Source of the DNA: Amycolatopsis sp. NBC_01480
GTDB lineage: Bacteria; Actinomycetota; Actinomycetes; Mycobacteriales; Pseudonocardiaceae
Reading direction: 5' to 3'
DNA length: 64,000 nt
Assembly: GCF_036227205.1 (NCBI RefSeq)
Contig: NZ_CP109442.1
Span: forward strand, 8,432,001-8,496,000
The position numbers and the translations under genes are program-made. This document shows, one piece after another, positions 25,327 through 35,302 of this stretch. A model generated the notes under the pieces. It saw only the letters and a program-made list of their open reading frames with translations, did not search any database and was not told where the DNA came from. Position 1 is the stretch's first letter, and each line of letters opens with the position of its first letter.

Positions 25327-26529
25327 ATGCCCGCCACCGCAGGAAACAGCACGGCCCCCGTGCTCGGCGTCGACCCGTTCGCCGAGACGAACCTCGCCGA
25401 TCCGTATCCCATGCACGAGGACCTACGCGAGTCCGGCGCCGTGGTTTACCTCGAGCGCTACCGGGTTTGGGCCATGGCCCGGCACGCGCAGGTGTATGCC
25501 GCGCTGACCGACCACGAGACATTCTGCTCCAGCCGCGGCGCAGGACTGTCCGACTTCCACAAGGAAAAGCCCTGGCGGCCGCCGAGTCTGCTGCTCGAAG
25601 CCGACCCGCCGGACCACGCCGTGACCAGGGGCGCGATGGGGAAGGTGATTTCGGCGAGCACCGTCCGCGGATTCCGGGAGACATTCCGGGCCGAGGCCGA
25701 AACGCTCGCCGACGAACTCGTCGCCCGAGGACGATTCGACGCCGTGACCGATCTCGCCGAACGTTATCCGCTGAAGGTGTTTCCCGACGCAGTCGGCCTG
25801 CCGGTCGAAGGGCGGGAGAATCTGCTGCCTTACGGCGCTCTGGCATTCAACGCCTTCGGCCCGCACAACCACCTCCTCGAACGTGCCCTGGCCGGCGCGG
25901 CGCCCGTCCAGCAGTGGATCTGGGACAGCTGTCAACGAGACGCGCTCGCCCCTGGCAGGCTGGGGGCGCAGGTGTGGGAGTCCGCCGACCGCGGCGAGAT
26001 CACCCACGAGCAAGCCCCCATGCTGGTCCGGTCGCTGCTGTCCGCCGGCGTCGACACAACCGTCTACGGCATCGGCAACACCATCCAGGCGCTGAGCGCC
26101 AACCCCCAGCAATGGGCGCGCCTGCGCGAAAAACCCTCACTGGCACGCTTCGCCTTCGACGAGGCCTTGCGCTACGAATCGCCCGTGCAGACCTTCTTCC
26201 GGACCACCACCCGCGAGATCGAGGTAGCCGGGGTCCGGATCCCCGAGGGAGAGAAAGTACTGCTCTTCCTCGGCGCCGCCAACCGGGACCCACGGAAGTG
26301 GGGACCGGACGCCGACCGGCTGGACATCACCCGCAAGGCCGCCGGGCACGTGGCCTTCGGCATGGGCATCCACCAATGCGTCGGACAACCCATCGCCCGC
26401 CTTGAAGTCGAACTCGTGCTCACCGCACTCGCCAAGCGGGTCGACCGGCTCGAATCCGCCGGCGAGCCGGTTCCAAAGTTGAACAACACCCTCAAGGGCT
26501 GGAGCAGCGCTCCCGTCCAGGCAATGTGA
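25327..26529 (+). CDS. Cytochrome P450, CYP199-like (para-substituted benzoate type)
   Basis: A 400-residue P450. It contains segments characteristic of CYP199A enzymes: GLSDFHKEKPWRPPSLLLEA, GRENLLPYGALAFNAFGP, VRSLLSAGVDTTVYGIG (I-helix Thr), YESPVQTFFRTTTREIEVAG, FGMGIHQCVGQPIARLE (Cys ligand ~350), and LNNTLKGW. Known CYP199A enzymes O-demethylate or hydroxylate para-substituted benzoates such as 4-methoxybenzoate. In proteobacteria they use a [2Fe-2S] ferredoxin; no such gene is adjacent here. Located 18 bases after the VanB-like reductase in the same operon. The family assignment is by memory of motif strings, so subfamily remains open. Confidence 0.85.
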   Translation: MPATAGNSTAPVLGVDPFAETNLADPYPMHEDLRESGAVVYLERYRVWAMARHAQVYAALTDHETFCSSRGAGLSDFHKEKPWRPPSLLLEADPPDHAVTRGAMGKVISASTVRGFRETFRAEAETLADELVARGRFDAVTDLAERYPLKVFPDAVGLPVEGRENLLPYGALAFNAFGPHNHLLERALAGAAPVQQWIWDSCQRDALAPGRLGAQVWESADRGEITHEQAPMLVRSLLSAGVDTTVYGIGNTIQALSANPQQWARLREKPSLARFAFDEALRYESPVQTFFRTTTREIEVAGVRIPEGEKVLLFLGAANRDPRKWGPDADRLDITRKAAGHVAFGMGIHQCVGQPIARLEVELVLTALAKRVDRLESAGEPVPKLNNTLKGWSSAPVQAM

Positions 26530-26555
26530 CGCCACCTGATAGCGAAAGAAGATTG

Positions 26556-26707
26556 ATGTCACAGAAAGTTCGCGCGGTCGTGGCCCACGCCCAGGGCAAG
26601 CCGGTCTGCGTGGAGGTGATGTGGTCCCCGGGCCTGGCGAGGCGGTGGTCCAGGTCCGGGCGTGCGGCCTGTGCCACACCCAGCCCCGTGAAGCCTGCGA
26701 AACAGAC
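26556..26707 (+). pseudogene. Broken N terminus of mycothiol-dependent formaldehyde dehydrogenase
   Basis: ATG at 26556 opens MSQKVRAVVAHAQGKPVCVE, the start of S-(hydroxymethyl)mycothiol dehydrogenase (zinc alcohol dehydrogenase family). The frame then shifts; the true continuation in another frame reads VVPGPGEAVVQVRACGLCHT, including the first zinc Cys. After ~50 codons similarity ends and about 310 residues are missing. The first frame happens to stay open into the VOC gene. The enzyme would detoxify formaldehyde made by O-demethylation, so this is a loss of the pathway's expected last step at this locus. Confidence 0.75.
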
Positions 26708-26741
26708 AGGAGCTTCTGACATGAAAAGAAGGAGCGTCACC

Positions 26742-27110
26742 ATGCCAGCCACCGGCCCCGACTTCATCTCCCTGCAAGCTCGCGACCTCGACGCTTCGCA
26801 GGCGTTCTACGAGCAGTACCTCGGCCTCGTGCGCTCCCCGGTGGGCCCTCCGCACGCCGTCGTCTTCGAGACGAAGCCGATCGCGTTCGCTCTCCGCAAC
26901 GTTGTTCCTGGCGCCGACCTCGCGTCCGTCACCCAGCCCGGCATCGGTGCCGCGAGCTGGCTCCACGCCACCGACGTCCAGGACATTCACGATGCCCTCG
27001 TCGCCGACGGCCACACGATTGTCTCCGCGCCGATCGACGGGCCCTTCGGCCGGACGTTCACCTTCGCCGACCCCGACGGATACCAGGTCACTCTCCACGA
27101 CCGCTCCTGA
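26742..27110 (+). CDS. VOC-family (glyoxalase/bleomycin-resistance-like) protein
   Basis: A 122-residue single-domain protein with the beta-alpha-beta-beta-beta repeats of the vicinal oxygen chelate fold: FISLQARDLDASQAFYEQYL, then ADGHTIVSAPIDGPFGRTF and FADPDGYQVTLHDRS with the usual C-terminal motif. Start chosen at the ATG preceded by GAAGGAG at eight bases; an ATG 21 bases upstream is in frame. Such proteins bind metal and may be dioxygenases, isomerases or binding proteins. It follows the broken dehydrogenase and is the last gene of operon B. No specific reaction can be assigned. Confidence 0.82.
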   Translation: MPATGPDFISLQARDLDASQAFYEQYLGLVRSPVGPPHAVVFETKPIAFALRNVVPGADLASVTQPGIGAASWLHATDVQDIHDALVADGHTIVSAPIDGPFGRTFTFADPDGYQVTLHDRS

Positions 27111-27131
27111 TCACGAAGTACTGCCGGAGTA

Positions 27132-28166
27132 TCAGTCCTTGAGCAGTCGCTCGCTCAGCTCCCAGAGTCGTTGCGCCGACTCGGGATCGACGGCGTGCGG
27201 CACGACGGTGGCCGGGGGATTCTGCTCGGTGCTGAAGTCGATGGGCTGCGGGTCTTCGTCCAGCGGCGAGATGTCGTTGTCCTTGAGGTAGACACCGCCG
27301 ATCTCGGTGAGCAGTGAACTCGTCGACGCGAACACGCTGGTGCTTGCCCCCTGCCGCAGGGACTTCCGGTCACGGTCGGGGTCGATGATCGGCCGGCCCG
27401 ACTCGTCGATCAGCCCCATGGCCCGCTGTGCGTCGTCGCCCATCACGGATTTCCGCGCTTCGCCCTCAGCCCGCCAGGGCCCCAGGCTCGTGCCGACGAC
27501 GATGCCTGGGTGCACGGCGTAGCCGCGGATTCCCTCGTCGGCCCATCGGCGATCCAATTCGACGGCGAACAGCACGTTGGCAGTCTTGGACTGGCCGTAT
27601 CCGAACATGCCCAGGTCGTCGTAGCCGGTGGTGAAATGCGGGTCGTCCCAACGAATGCCGGACAGGCGGTGTCCACCGGAGGTCAGGTTGACGACACGAG
27701 CACCGTGAGCGGCGCGCAGCGCGGGCCGCAGGCCCAGGGTCAGCTGGAAGTGGCCCAGATGATTGGTGGCGAACTGCGATTCGTAACCACGGGCATCCCG
27801 GACCAGGGGGCCGCCCATCAGGCCGGCGTTGTTGAGCAGGAGGTGGAGCGGGCGGCCGGAGCCGAGGTACCGGGTGACGAAGGCGTCGATCGACTCCGGG
27901 TCGAGAAGGTCCAGCCGACTGATCTCCACGCGCTCGATCCCGGCCAGCTTCGCCGCGGCGCGGTCAGGGTTGCGCGAGGCGACGGTAATGGACGCACCGG
28001 CCTTGCTGAGCGCGCGAGTGGTCTCCGGGCCGAGGCCATTGTGGCCGCCTGTGATGACCACGCTCGTGCCTGCAAGGTCGATGCCCGCCAGCACGTCGTC
28101 GGTCGTCGAGGCGGCGGTGAAGCCGGATCCGAGGGGGTGCTGCTTCGGTGTCGTGTTCTGCGTCAT
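27132..28166 (-). CDS. SDR oxidoreductase, retinol-dehydrogenase-like
   Basis: A 344-residue extended-loop SDR. The cofactor motif is SVVITGGHNGLGPETTRAL, with NNAGLMGGP, Ser in VNLTSGGHRLSG, and YGQSK (Tyr/Lys catalytic pair). The C-terminal half is longer than in classical SDRs, as in retinol dehydrogenase-like/WW-domain-oxidoreductase relatives. It converges on the VOC gene (21 bases between) and is divergent from the AraC regulator, which likely controls it; the space between the two starts is ~75 bases. Substrate unknown. An in-frame GTG two codons upstream is an alternative start. Confidence 0.88.
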   Translation of the reverse strand: MTQNTTPKQHPLGSGFTAASTTDDVLAGIDLAGTSVVITGGHNGLGPETTRALSKAGASITVASRNPDRAAAKLAGIERVEISRLDLLDPESIDAFVTRYLGSGRPLHLLLNNAGLMGGPLVRDARGYESQFATNHLGHFQLTLGLRPALRAAHGARVVNLTSGGHRLSGIRWDDPHFTTGYDDLGMFGYGQSKTANVLFAVELDRRWADEGIRGYAVHPGIVVGTSLGPWRAEGEARKSVMGDDAQRAMGLIDESGRPIIDPDRDRKSLRQGASTSVFASTSSLLTEIGGVYLKDNDISPLDEDPQPIDFSTEQNPPATVVPHAVDPESAQRLWELSERLLKD

Positions 28167-28240
28167 GCCCACAACCCTGCACCCGCGCCAGCGGACTCTG
28201 AATCCTTGTGAGTCCGGATCTTTTACGCAAGAGTACAGAG

Positions 28241-29185
28241 ATGGCCAGTGATCACCTTTCCGAGGTTTTCGACCTCATCGAGGTCCGTGGTGTGGTGTCG
28301 GGAGGGTTCGCGGTGCGGGGGCCGTGGGTGTCGCGCGCGGCGATCGAGGGGCTGAAGTTCTCCGCGATGGTGGGTGGCCGGGCCCGGCTGACCGCCGAGG
28401 GCGTCGATGGCTCGATCGAACTCGAGCCTGGCGACGTCGCCATCCTGAACAACCGGTCGTGGCTGGAGATCGAGGGCGGCGACGGCGACGGCCCGCGCCG
28501 CGAGGTCATGCCGGAGGCGGACTTCAGGTCCGCTCGCCAGATCGGCCACGACCGCGGCACCGACGTCGTCGTCGGCGGTCATATCGACCTCAACGCGGCC
28601 GGCCAGGCGTTGCTGCTGCAGGCGCTCCCGCCGCTGGCACACGCCCGCGGGTCGGCCGCCGCCGCGGGAAACCTGCGCGGCAGTCTCCACCGGCTGTTCG
28701 ACGAGGTGACCGAAAATCGGATCGGTTCCGCGTTCGCGATCCGGCAGCACGGCCAACTCCTGCTGCTCGAGGTACTGCGCACCTACGTCGACCAGGCCGA
28801 GTTGCCCCCGGGGTGGCTACGGCTGGTGACCGACGAACGGCTGCGACCGGCGCTCAGCCTCATGCATGCCGATCCCGGAACGCCCTGGAGCTTGCGGGAA
28901 CTGGCGCGTGCCGCGGCGATGTCGCGGACGTCCTTCGCCGGACGCTTCCGGACCGTGGCGGGCGTACCGCCGCTCGCCTATCTCAACCGCTGGCGGATGT
29001 TGCTGGCACAGCGGGCTCTTCGCGACGGTGATGTGCGCGTCGGATCGCTGGCGGCCGAGCTGGGATACGCGTCGGAGAGCTCGTTCAGCACCGCGTTCAA
29101 ACAGGAGGTAGGTGAATCACCGCTGCGCTACCGATACCGGGTCCGCGATGAACTGCCTGCCCCCGCGAACACCTTGACGACTTAG
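28241..29185 (+). CDS. AraC family regulator with N-terminal cupin
   Basis: A ~314-residue activator or repressor. The N-terminal half is a cupin-like sensor (AIEGLKFSAMVGGRARLTAEG, IELEPGDVAILNNRSWLEI). The C-terminal ~100 residues hold the double helix-turn-helix (WSLRELARAAAMSRTSFAGRF, GSLAAELGYASESSFSTAFK, ending ESPLRYRYR). This arrangement (AraC with cupin_6) commonly controls a divergently transcribed SDR, as here. ATG at 28241 chosen; an upstream in-frame GTG at 28208 is possible but would sit within the presumed promoter. A hairpin follows the stop. Confidence 0.9.
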   Translation: MASDHLSEVFDLIEVRGVVSGGFAVRGPWVSRAAIEGLKFSAMVGGRARLTAEGVDGSIELEPGDVAILNNRSWLEIEGGDGDGPRREVMPEADFRSARQIGHDRGTDVVVGGHIDLNAAGQALLLQALPPLAHARGSAAAAGNLRGSLHRLFDEVTENRIGSAFAIRQHGQLLLLEVLRTYVDQAELPPGWLRLVTDERLRPALSLMHADPGTPWSLRELARAAAMSRTSFAGRFRTVAGVPPLAYLNRWRMLLAQRALRDGDVRVGSLAAELGYASESSFSTAFKQEVGESPLRYRYRVRDELPAPANTLTT

Positions 29186-29214
29186 TTTCACCCATCCAGA
29201 CCCGAGGGCCGGAG

Positions 29215-29240
29215 GCGGTGCCGCAACCGCGCGGCACCGC
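29215..29240 (+). terminator. Hairpin after AraC gene
   Basis: gcggtgccgc (29215-29224) pairs exactly with gcggcaccgc (29231-29240) around a six-base loop, 30 bases after the AraC stop. GC-rich stem without T-tract; likely terminator. Confidence 0.65.
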
Positions 29241-29700
29241 ACCTCCCAGTGCGACAATGACAGTATCCGACGAGATACCAGTACTATCCACAGTGGACGC
29301 CAGCTCAATCGTACAAGTCCCTGCGCGGAAACGGTGAGGGCGGCCGGTGCAGTCGCGCCGTCCGCCCGTACGGGACTCATCGCGGAGAACTGCTTGCGCG
29401 CCGGCAGCGGTGACGGTGACCATCGGCAGCGGCCCGAGGTCGTGGTTGGCGATTTTCCTCTTGCGTCCCTTGGTTTCCTTGCCCGTCTGTACCGGCGCCG
29501 ACTGCGGCCACGGTAGCCGGCCACCCGGCGCCAATTCCACCTAAAGCAACAAATAGTGTTTATGACCTATTCAGTACAAAACCGGCTGTGGTCTGGTCTG
29601 GATTCCGCATCTCCCGTCAAAGCTGTCCTGTTTAGAGGTGGCGTACCGGCTGGCGGGCTCCTAATATGCAGGGACTTCACTCCGGCGATTGGGAGTCGGC
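29241..29700. other. 460-base gap before acs
   Basis: No full gene. It holds a transposase scrap (next entry) and, from about 29540 to 29660, an AT-richer stretch (caaatagtgtttatgacc) that probably contains the acs promoter. The remaining short frames have no domain similarity and poor codon bias. Confidence 0.5.
29394..29486 (-). pseudogene. Fragment of an IS5-type transposase
   Basis: About 30 codons read TGKETKGRKRKIANHDLGPL, followed by PMVTVTAAGAQ. IS5-family DDE transposases carry K.GRKRHI.VDTLGLLL.V.VTAA..QD at this place, with the second catalytic Asp in VDTLG. Here the D is retained (HDLG). No inverted repeats or other catalytic motifs remain. Short, so moderate confidence. Confidence 0.5.
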
Positions 29701-31677
<1,977 letters not shown>

Positions 31678-31727
31678 GTCAGGTCCAGCGCCCCACCATC
31701 TTCTCGTGCAAAAAGGAGTGAGGACGA

Positions 31728-32336
31728 ATGACGAGCGCAGAGTCGCAAACCGCATCGGGAACGACGGCAGCCGCTTCGATCGCCGACCCAGGCCCGTTGG
31801 GCCTGGCCGGGTTCGCGGCGACGACCTTCGTACTGAGCATGGTCAACGCGGGCTTGGTTCCCAAGACGATCGAACCGGTAGTACTCCCCCTCGCACTATT
31901 TTACGGCGGAATCGCGCAGCTGCTGGCGGGTATGTGGGAATTCCGGAAGAACAACACGTTCGGGGCTACCGCCTTCGGCACATATGGCGCTTTCTGGCTT
32001 GCGTTCGCCTTCTACGTATGGCAGTTCGCGGGGAAGATCCCAGCCGCTGACGCCGGCACCGCCACCGGGATGTTCCTGTTGGTATTCACCATCTTCACCG
32101 CGTACATGGCTGTCGCTTCTTTACGCACCAACGCTGTGCTCGTCGCTGTTTTCGTCCTGCTTTTTCTCACCTTCCTGTTCCTCACGATCGGCGAGCTGGC
32201 CGGCGCGGAGGGGATGGGCAAGGTCGGTGGCTGGCTGGGGCTGCTCACCGCGGTGGCTGCCTGGTACGGATCGTTCGCGGTAGTCGTGAACTCCACCTTC
32301 AAGCGGACAGTCATGCCGGTGAAGCCGCTGGCCTGA
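31728..32336 (+). CDS. Acetate uptake transporter, SatP/YaaH (GPR1/FUN34) family
   Basis: A 202-residue inner-membrane protein with six hydrophobic helices. The family motif N-P-[AG]-P-L-G-L-x-G-F appears as DPGPLGLAGFAATTF at the start of helix 1 (first Asn replaced by Asp). FYGGIAQLLAGMWEFRKNNTFGATAFGTYGAFWLAFAF is the conserved helix 2-3 region (shown in part). Known members move acetate or succinate with protons. The position right after acs strongly supports acetate. Preceded by AGGAG; transcription probably begins before acs. Confidence 0.92.
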   Translation: MTSAESQTASGTTAAASIADPGPLGLAGFAATTFVLSMVNAGLVPKTIEPVVLPLALFYGGIAQLLAGMWEFRKNNTFGATAFGTYGAFWLAFAFYVWQFAGKIPAADAGTATGMFLLVFTIFTAYMAVASLRTNAVLVAVFVLLFLTFLFLTIGELAGAEGMGKVGGWLGLLTAVAAWYGSFAVVVNSTFKRTVMPVKPLA

Positions 32337-32394
32337 CATCAGCGTCCGGCTGGCCCGAACCGGAGGTGCCGGCGCTGACAGGCCGGGCGCTGGA

Positions 32395-32937
32395 TCAGTG
32401 CCCGGCCTGCGGCCGCGTCGTGGCACAGGTCGTGCAGGCGGGAGTTCGGCGGCGTCGTCGAGGGCGATGACGCCGCCGGAGGCTTCGCTCCCGGGTTCGC
32501 CGAACTACGATATCGCGCAGGCCGTTGACGACCTCGCGAGCCAGCCAGGTGCTGAGAAGCCCTTGCTGGTCGCCGGCGTGCAGCGCGTCGTAGATGTCCC
32601 GCGGCAGCGCGTTGCCGTTCTCGTCGAGCCGGCTGTCCAGGCCCATGATGAGGATGTTGGTGTCCCCGTTGGCCGATTTCGTGTCGCCGCCGAGCGCGTC
32701 CGAGGTGTGCAGTCCGGCGACCAGGTTGTTGTACTGCGTCCAGCCGTAACCGGTCAGGCACAGCACCAGCAGCGACAGCACCCCGGCCACCACAGCGCCG
32801 CGCTCGCCGCCGACGCGGGGAACCAGCCCGGACGCGCGGCCGGTCCACCGATCGTCGATCCACCATGGCCGCCGGCCTGTCGCCGGGACCAGCTCTCCCC
32901 GGAGAGGGGAAAACCGGTCCCTATCGCGGCCCTCCAC
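32395..32937 (-). pseudogene. Truncated LytR-CpsA-Psr (LCP) family gene
   Basis: The first ~125 codons read as the start of an LCP cell-wall glycopolymer ligase: a cytoplasmic Arg-rich tail, one membrane helix (AGVLSLLVLCLTGYGW), then NILIMGLDSRLDENGNALPR, the conserved strand and loop of the LCP pyrophosphate-binding domain. After about residue 125 similarity ends abruptly and the frame becomes Arg/Thr-rich noise to its stop. Intact LCP proteins are 330 residues or more, so the catalytic Arg residues are lost. It lies between the acetate module and the GbsR-like gene. Confidence 0.7.
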
Positions 32938-33130
32938 AGCAGACCTCTCTCACCTTCGGAACACACCACGCGCCCAGGATCGGACGTGCCGGCGGGGACT
33001 CGGTTGCCCCACAGTGACGAACCACGCACCACCTCAGCGCCACCACCACAACCACGAACGCGGAATGCCTCACCGCAATTCGAGCCGCGACTCGTCGTCG
33101 ATCGGCACCCGCCAGGCGACCTGGTCGAGG

Positions 33131-33622
33131 TCAGCTCTCGGACTTGGCCCGGCTGGTGTACTCGGCCAGGAGCGCTTCGAGCTGCCCGGTCATGAAAACG
33201 TAGTAGTCGCGCATCTGCCTCAATCGCCCGCGCTGTTCGGCCGGCAGGTGCGCCCCGTACTCCTCCGCGTTCCCGGCCAGCTCCAGCAGTTCGCGAGTCA
33301 TGGTCACCTGGTGCCGCAGGCAGCCGATCCAGGCGTCGTCACGCCAGCGGTAGACGAACTGGCGGCTGCCGGGTTGCTTGGCACGCTCGACGACGCCGTT
33401 GACCATGAGCAGCCGGGTCGTCTCCGACACCGAGCCCTTGCTCGCGTCCAAGGCCTCCTGGAGCTGGCCCAGGGTCAGGGGCTTCTCACTGAGTATCAGC
33501 ACGCCGCTTGTGCGCCCAGCCATCGGCGGCCACCCCATGGCACGGCCGATGCGCAGGCCGAAGTCCTCGATGAGCGCGTTCTCGCCGGGCCGGCTGTCAC
33601 TCGCGGGCAAGGTCATCGACAC
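33131..33622 (-). CDS. GbsR/MarR-like transcriptional regulator
   Basis: A 163-residue winged-helix protein. The central HTH is LTLGQLQEALDASKGSVSET (~50-70), with a wing KQPGSRQFVYRWRDDAW and a C-terminal dimer helix. This matches GbsR-type MarR relatives, which regulate choline/betaine, osmoprotectant or transport genes. It is divergent from the GMC-aldehyde dehydrogenase operon, sharing a 100-base region with repeated TGAACGT elements. GTG start at 33622 (a methionine two codons later is possible). It probably represses that operon and itself; the effector may be the alcohol substrate. Confidence 0.85.
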   Translation of the reverse strand: MSMTLPASDSRPGENALIEDFGLRIGRAMGWPPMAGRTSGVLILSEKPLTLGQLQEALDASKGSVSETTRLLMVNGVVERAKQPGSRQFVYRWRDDAWIGCLRHQVTMTRELLELAGNAEEYGAHLPAEQRGRLRQMRDYYVFMTGQLEALLAEYTSRAKSES

Positions 33623-33644
33623 CCCACTCTAGCTCAGAAGAAAC

Positions 33645-33669
33645 TGAACGTTCACTCTTGACTGAACGT
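33645..33669. promoter_or_regulatory. TGAACGT repeats, candidate GbsR-like operator
   Basis: A perfect 10-bp palindrome TGAACGTTCA at 33645-33654, then a repeated half site TGAACGT at 33663-33669, within the divergent promoter region between the GbsR-like gene (start 33622) and GMC gene (start 33722). Placement suits autoregulation and operon control. Confidence 0.55.
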
Positions 33670-33721
33670 ACGGCTTCGGCACATTCTAACCGCGACGACG
33701 ACCCGGCGAAGGAGCAGGCAC

Positions 33722-35275
33722 ATGGCGAACAGCGGCTGGGACCTCATCGTGGTCGGTGCCGGATCCTCGGGCGCGGCGCTCGCGGTGCGGTCGGCGGAGC
33801 GGGGTAAGCGGGTCCTGCTGCTCGAGGCCGGCCGCGACTACCGCTCGGCCGAGATGCACGAAGCGTGGCGCTCGCCCAATCCGATCGTCGCCCTGCTGCA
33901 CCCGACGGCGGCCGAGGGCATGGTGTGGCCGGGCCTGGACTCCACCCGGACGGAAAAGCAGCCGCCGGCACCGTACTGGCGCGGCCGCGGCGTCGGCGGC
34001 AGCTCGTCGATCAACGGGCAGATCGCGATCCGCCCGCCGATGGCGGACTTCGTGGACTGGGCGGTGCCCGGCTGGGCACCCGACGACGTCCTGCCGTACT
34101 TCGCCAAGCTGGAGGACGACGAAGCCTTCGGCGACGAGCCTTACCACGGCCGTGGCGGCCCGACGCCGATTTTCCGGACGCCGCAAGAGAAGTGGGGAGC
34201 CGTCGACGCCGCACTCCACCGCGCCGCGACCGCGGCGGGGCACAGCTGGGCGCCCGACGCGAACGCCCCGGGCGCCACTGGCGTGTCGCCTTACCCGATC
34301 AACTCCCGCGACGGACGGCGGGTCTCGGTCAACGACGCCTACCTGGAACCCGGCCGGACGCTGCCGAACCTGACGATCCGCGGGGACGCGCTGGTGGACC
34401 GGGTGCTCTTCGAGGGCAGCCGAGCGGCCGGTGTCCGAGTCATCCGCGGCGGGACGGCCACGACGGAGCTCGCCGACACGGTCGTGCTCAGCGCGGGCAC
34501 GATCCACTCGCCGGCGATCCTGCTGCGCTCCGGAGTAGGCCCGGCGGGGCACCTGCGTTCGCTCGGCCTCGACGTGCGCGCGGACCTGCCGGTCGGCCGC
34601 GGCATGCAGGACCACCCGATCGCGATGGTCCAGCTGCCGCTGACCGAAGCGGCGGCGATCAAGACGCCGGACGACCGGCACACCAACGTCTGCGTCCGCC
34701 TCACCAGCGGTCCCGGCGCGCCCGACGGTGACTTGATGTTCGTCTCGATGAACCAGAGCGTGCTGGCCATGGCCTTCGCGAACACCGGGGCCGGGGCCGG
34801 CTCCTACGGGGTGTGGCTCAACCAGAGCCACTCGCGCGGCGAGGTCGGCCTGACGTCGGCCGACCCGGGCGTCCAGCCGCAGGTGCACCAGCGGATGCTC
34901 GCCGACGAGCGCGACCTCCCGCGGCTGCGCGCCGGCGTGCGGGCGCTGGTCGAGCTGGCCCGCGGCGAAGAAACCGCCCGGATCCTCGGCGGCTCGCTCG
35001 AGCGCGCGAACGAGCCGCTGTTCGCCGCCCTCGACCACGACAGCGAGCTCGACGACCACCTCCTGGCCACGGTCGGCGACTCGCAGCACGGCACCAGCAC
35101 GTGCCGGATGGGTGACCCCGCGCACGCCGGCACGGTGGTCGACCCCGCGTGCCGCGTGCTCGGCGTCGACGGTCTCCGGGTGGTCGACGCGTCGATCTTC
35201 CCCGCCGTCCCCCGCGCCAACACCAACCTCGCCGCGATCATGGCCGGCGAGCTCATGGCCGACCGGCTCGGCTGA
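33722..35275 (+). CDS. GMC family FAD alcohol oxidoreductase (choline-dehydrogenase-like)
   Basis: A 517-residue flavoprotein that oxidises an alcohol to an aldehyde. The N-terminal FAD motif is LIVVGAGSSGAALAVRSAER, the GMC signature 1 GRGVGGSSSINGQI follows near residue 95, and signature 2 is in VVLSAGTIHSPAILLRSGVG. The C-terminal active-site region is SQHGTSTCRMG and the flavin-contact ANTNLAAIMAGE. Preceded by AAGGAG at good spacing. The aldehyde dehydrogenase gene follows after 27 bases, so the pair converts an alcohol to an acid. Substrate unknown; choline is possible but not shown. Confidence 0.9.
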   Translation: MANSGWDLIVVGAGSSGAALAVRSAERGKRVLLLEAGRDYRSAEMHEAWRSPNPIVALLHPTAAEGMVWPGLDSTRTEKQPPAPYWRGRGVGGSSSINGQIAIRPPMADFVDWAVPGWAPDDVLPYFAKLEDDEAFGDEPYHGRGGPTPIFRTPQEKWGAVDAALHRAATAAGHSWAPDANAPGATGVSPYPINSRDGRRVSVNDAYLEPGRTLPNLTIRGDALVDRVLFEGSRAAGVRVIRGGTATTELADTVVLSAGTIHSPAILLRSGVGPAGHLRSLGLDVRADLPVGRGMQDHPIAMVQLPLTEAAAIKTPDDRHTNVCVRLTSGPGAPDGDLMFVSMNQSVLAMAFANTGAGAGSYGVWLNQSHSRGEVGLTSADPGVQPQVHQRMLADERDLPRLRAGVRALVELARGEETARILGGSLERANEPLFAALDHDSELDDHLLATVGDSQHGTSTCRMGDPAHAGTVVDPACRVLGVDGLRVVDASIFPAVPRANTNLAAIMAGELMADRLG

Positions 35276-35302
35276 CCCGGCACCGACCTCGGAGGAATCC
35301 TC

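Noticed and set aside
26526..26741. N-terminal extension of the VOC protein through the in-frame sequence upstream
   Set aside because: That sequence is the remains of the mycothiol-dependent dehydrogenase; the strong ribosome site before 26742 decides the start.
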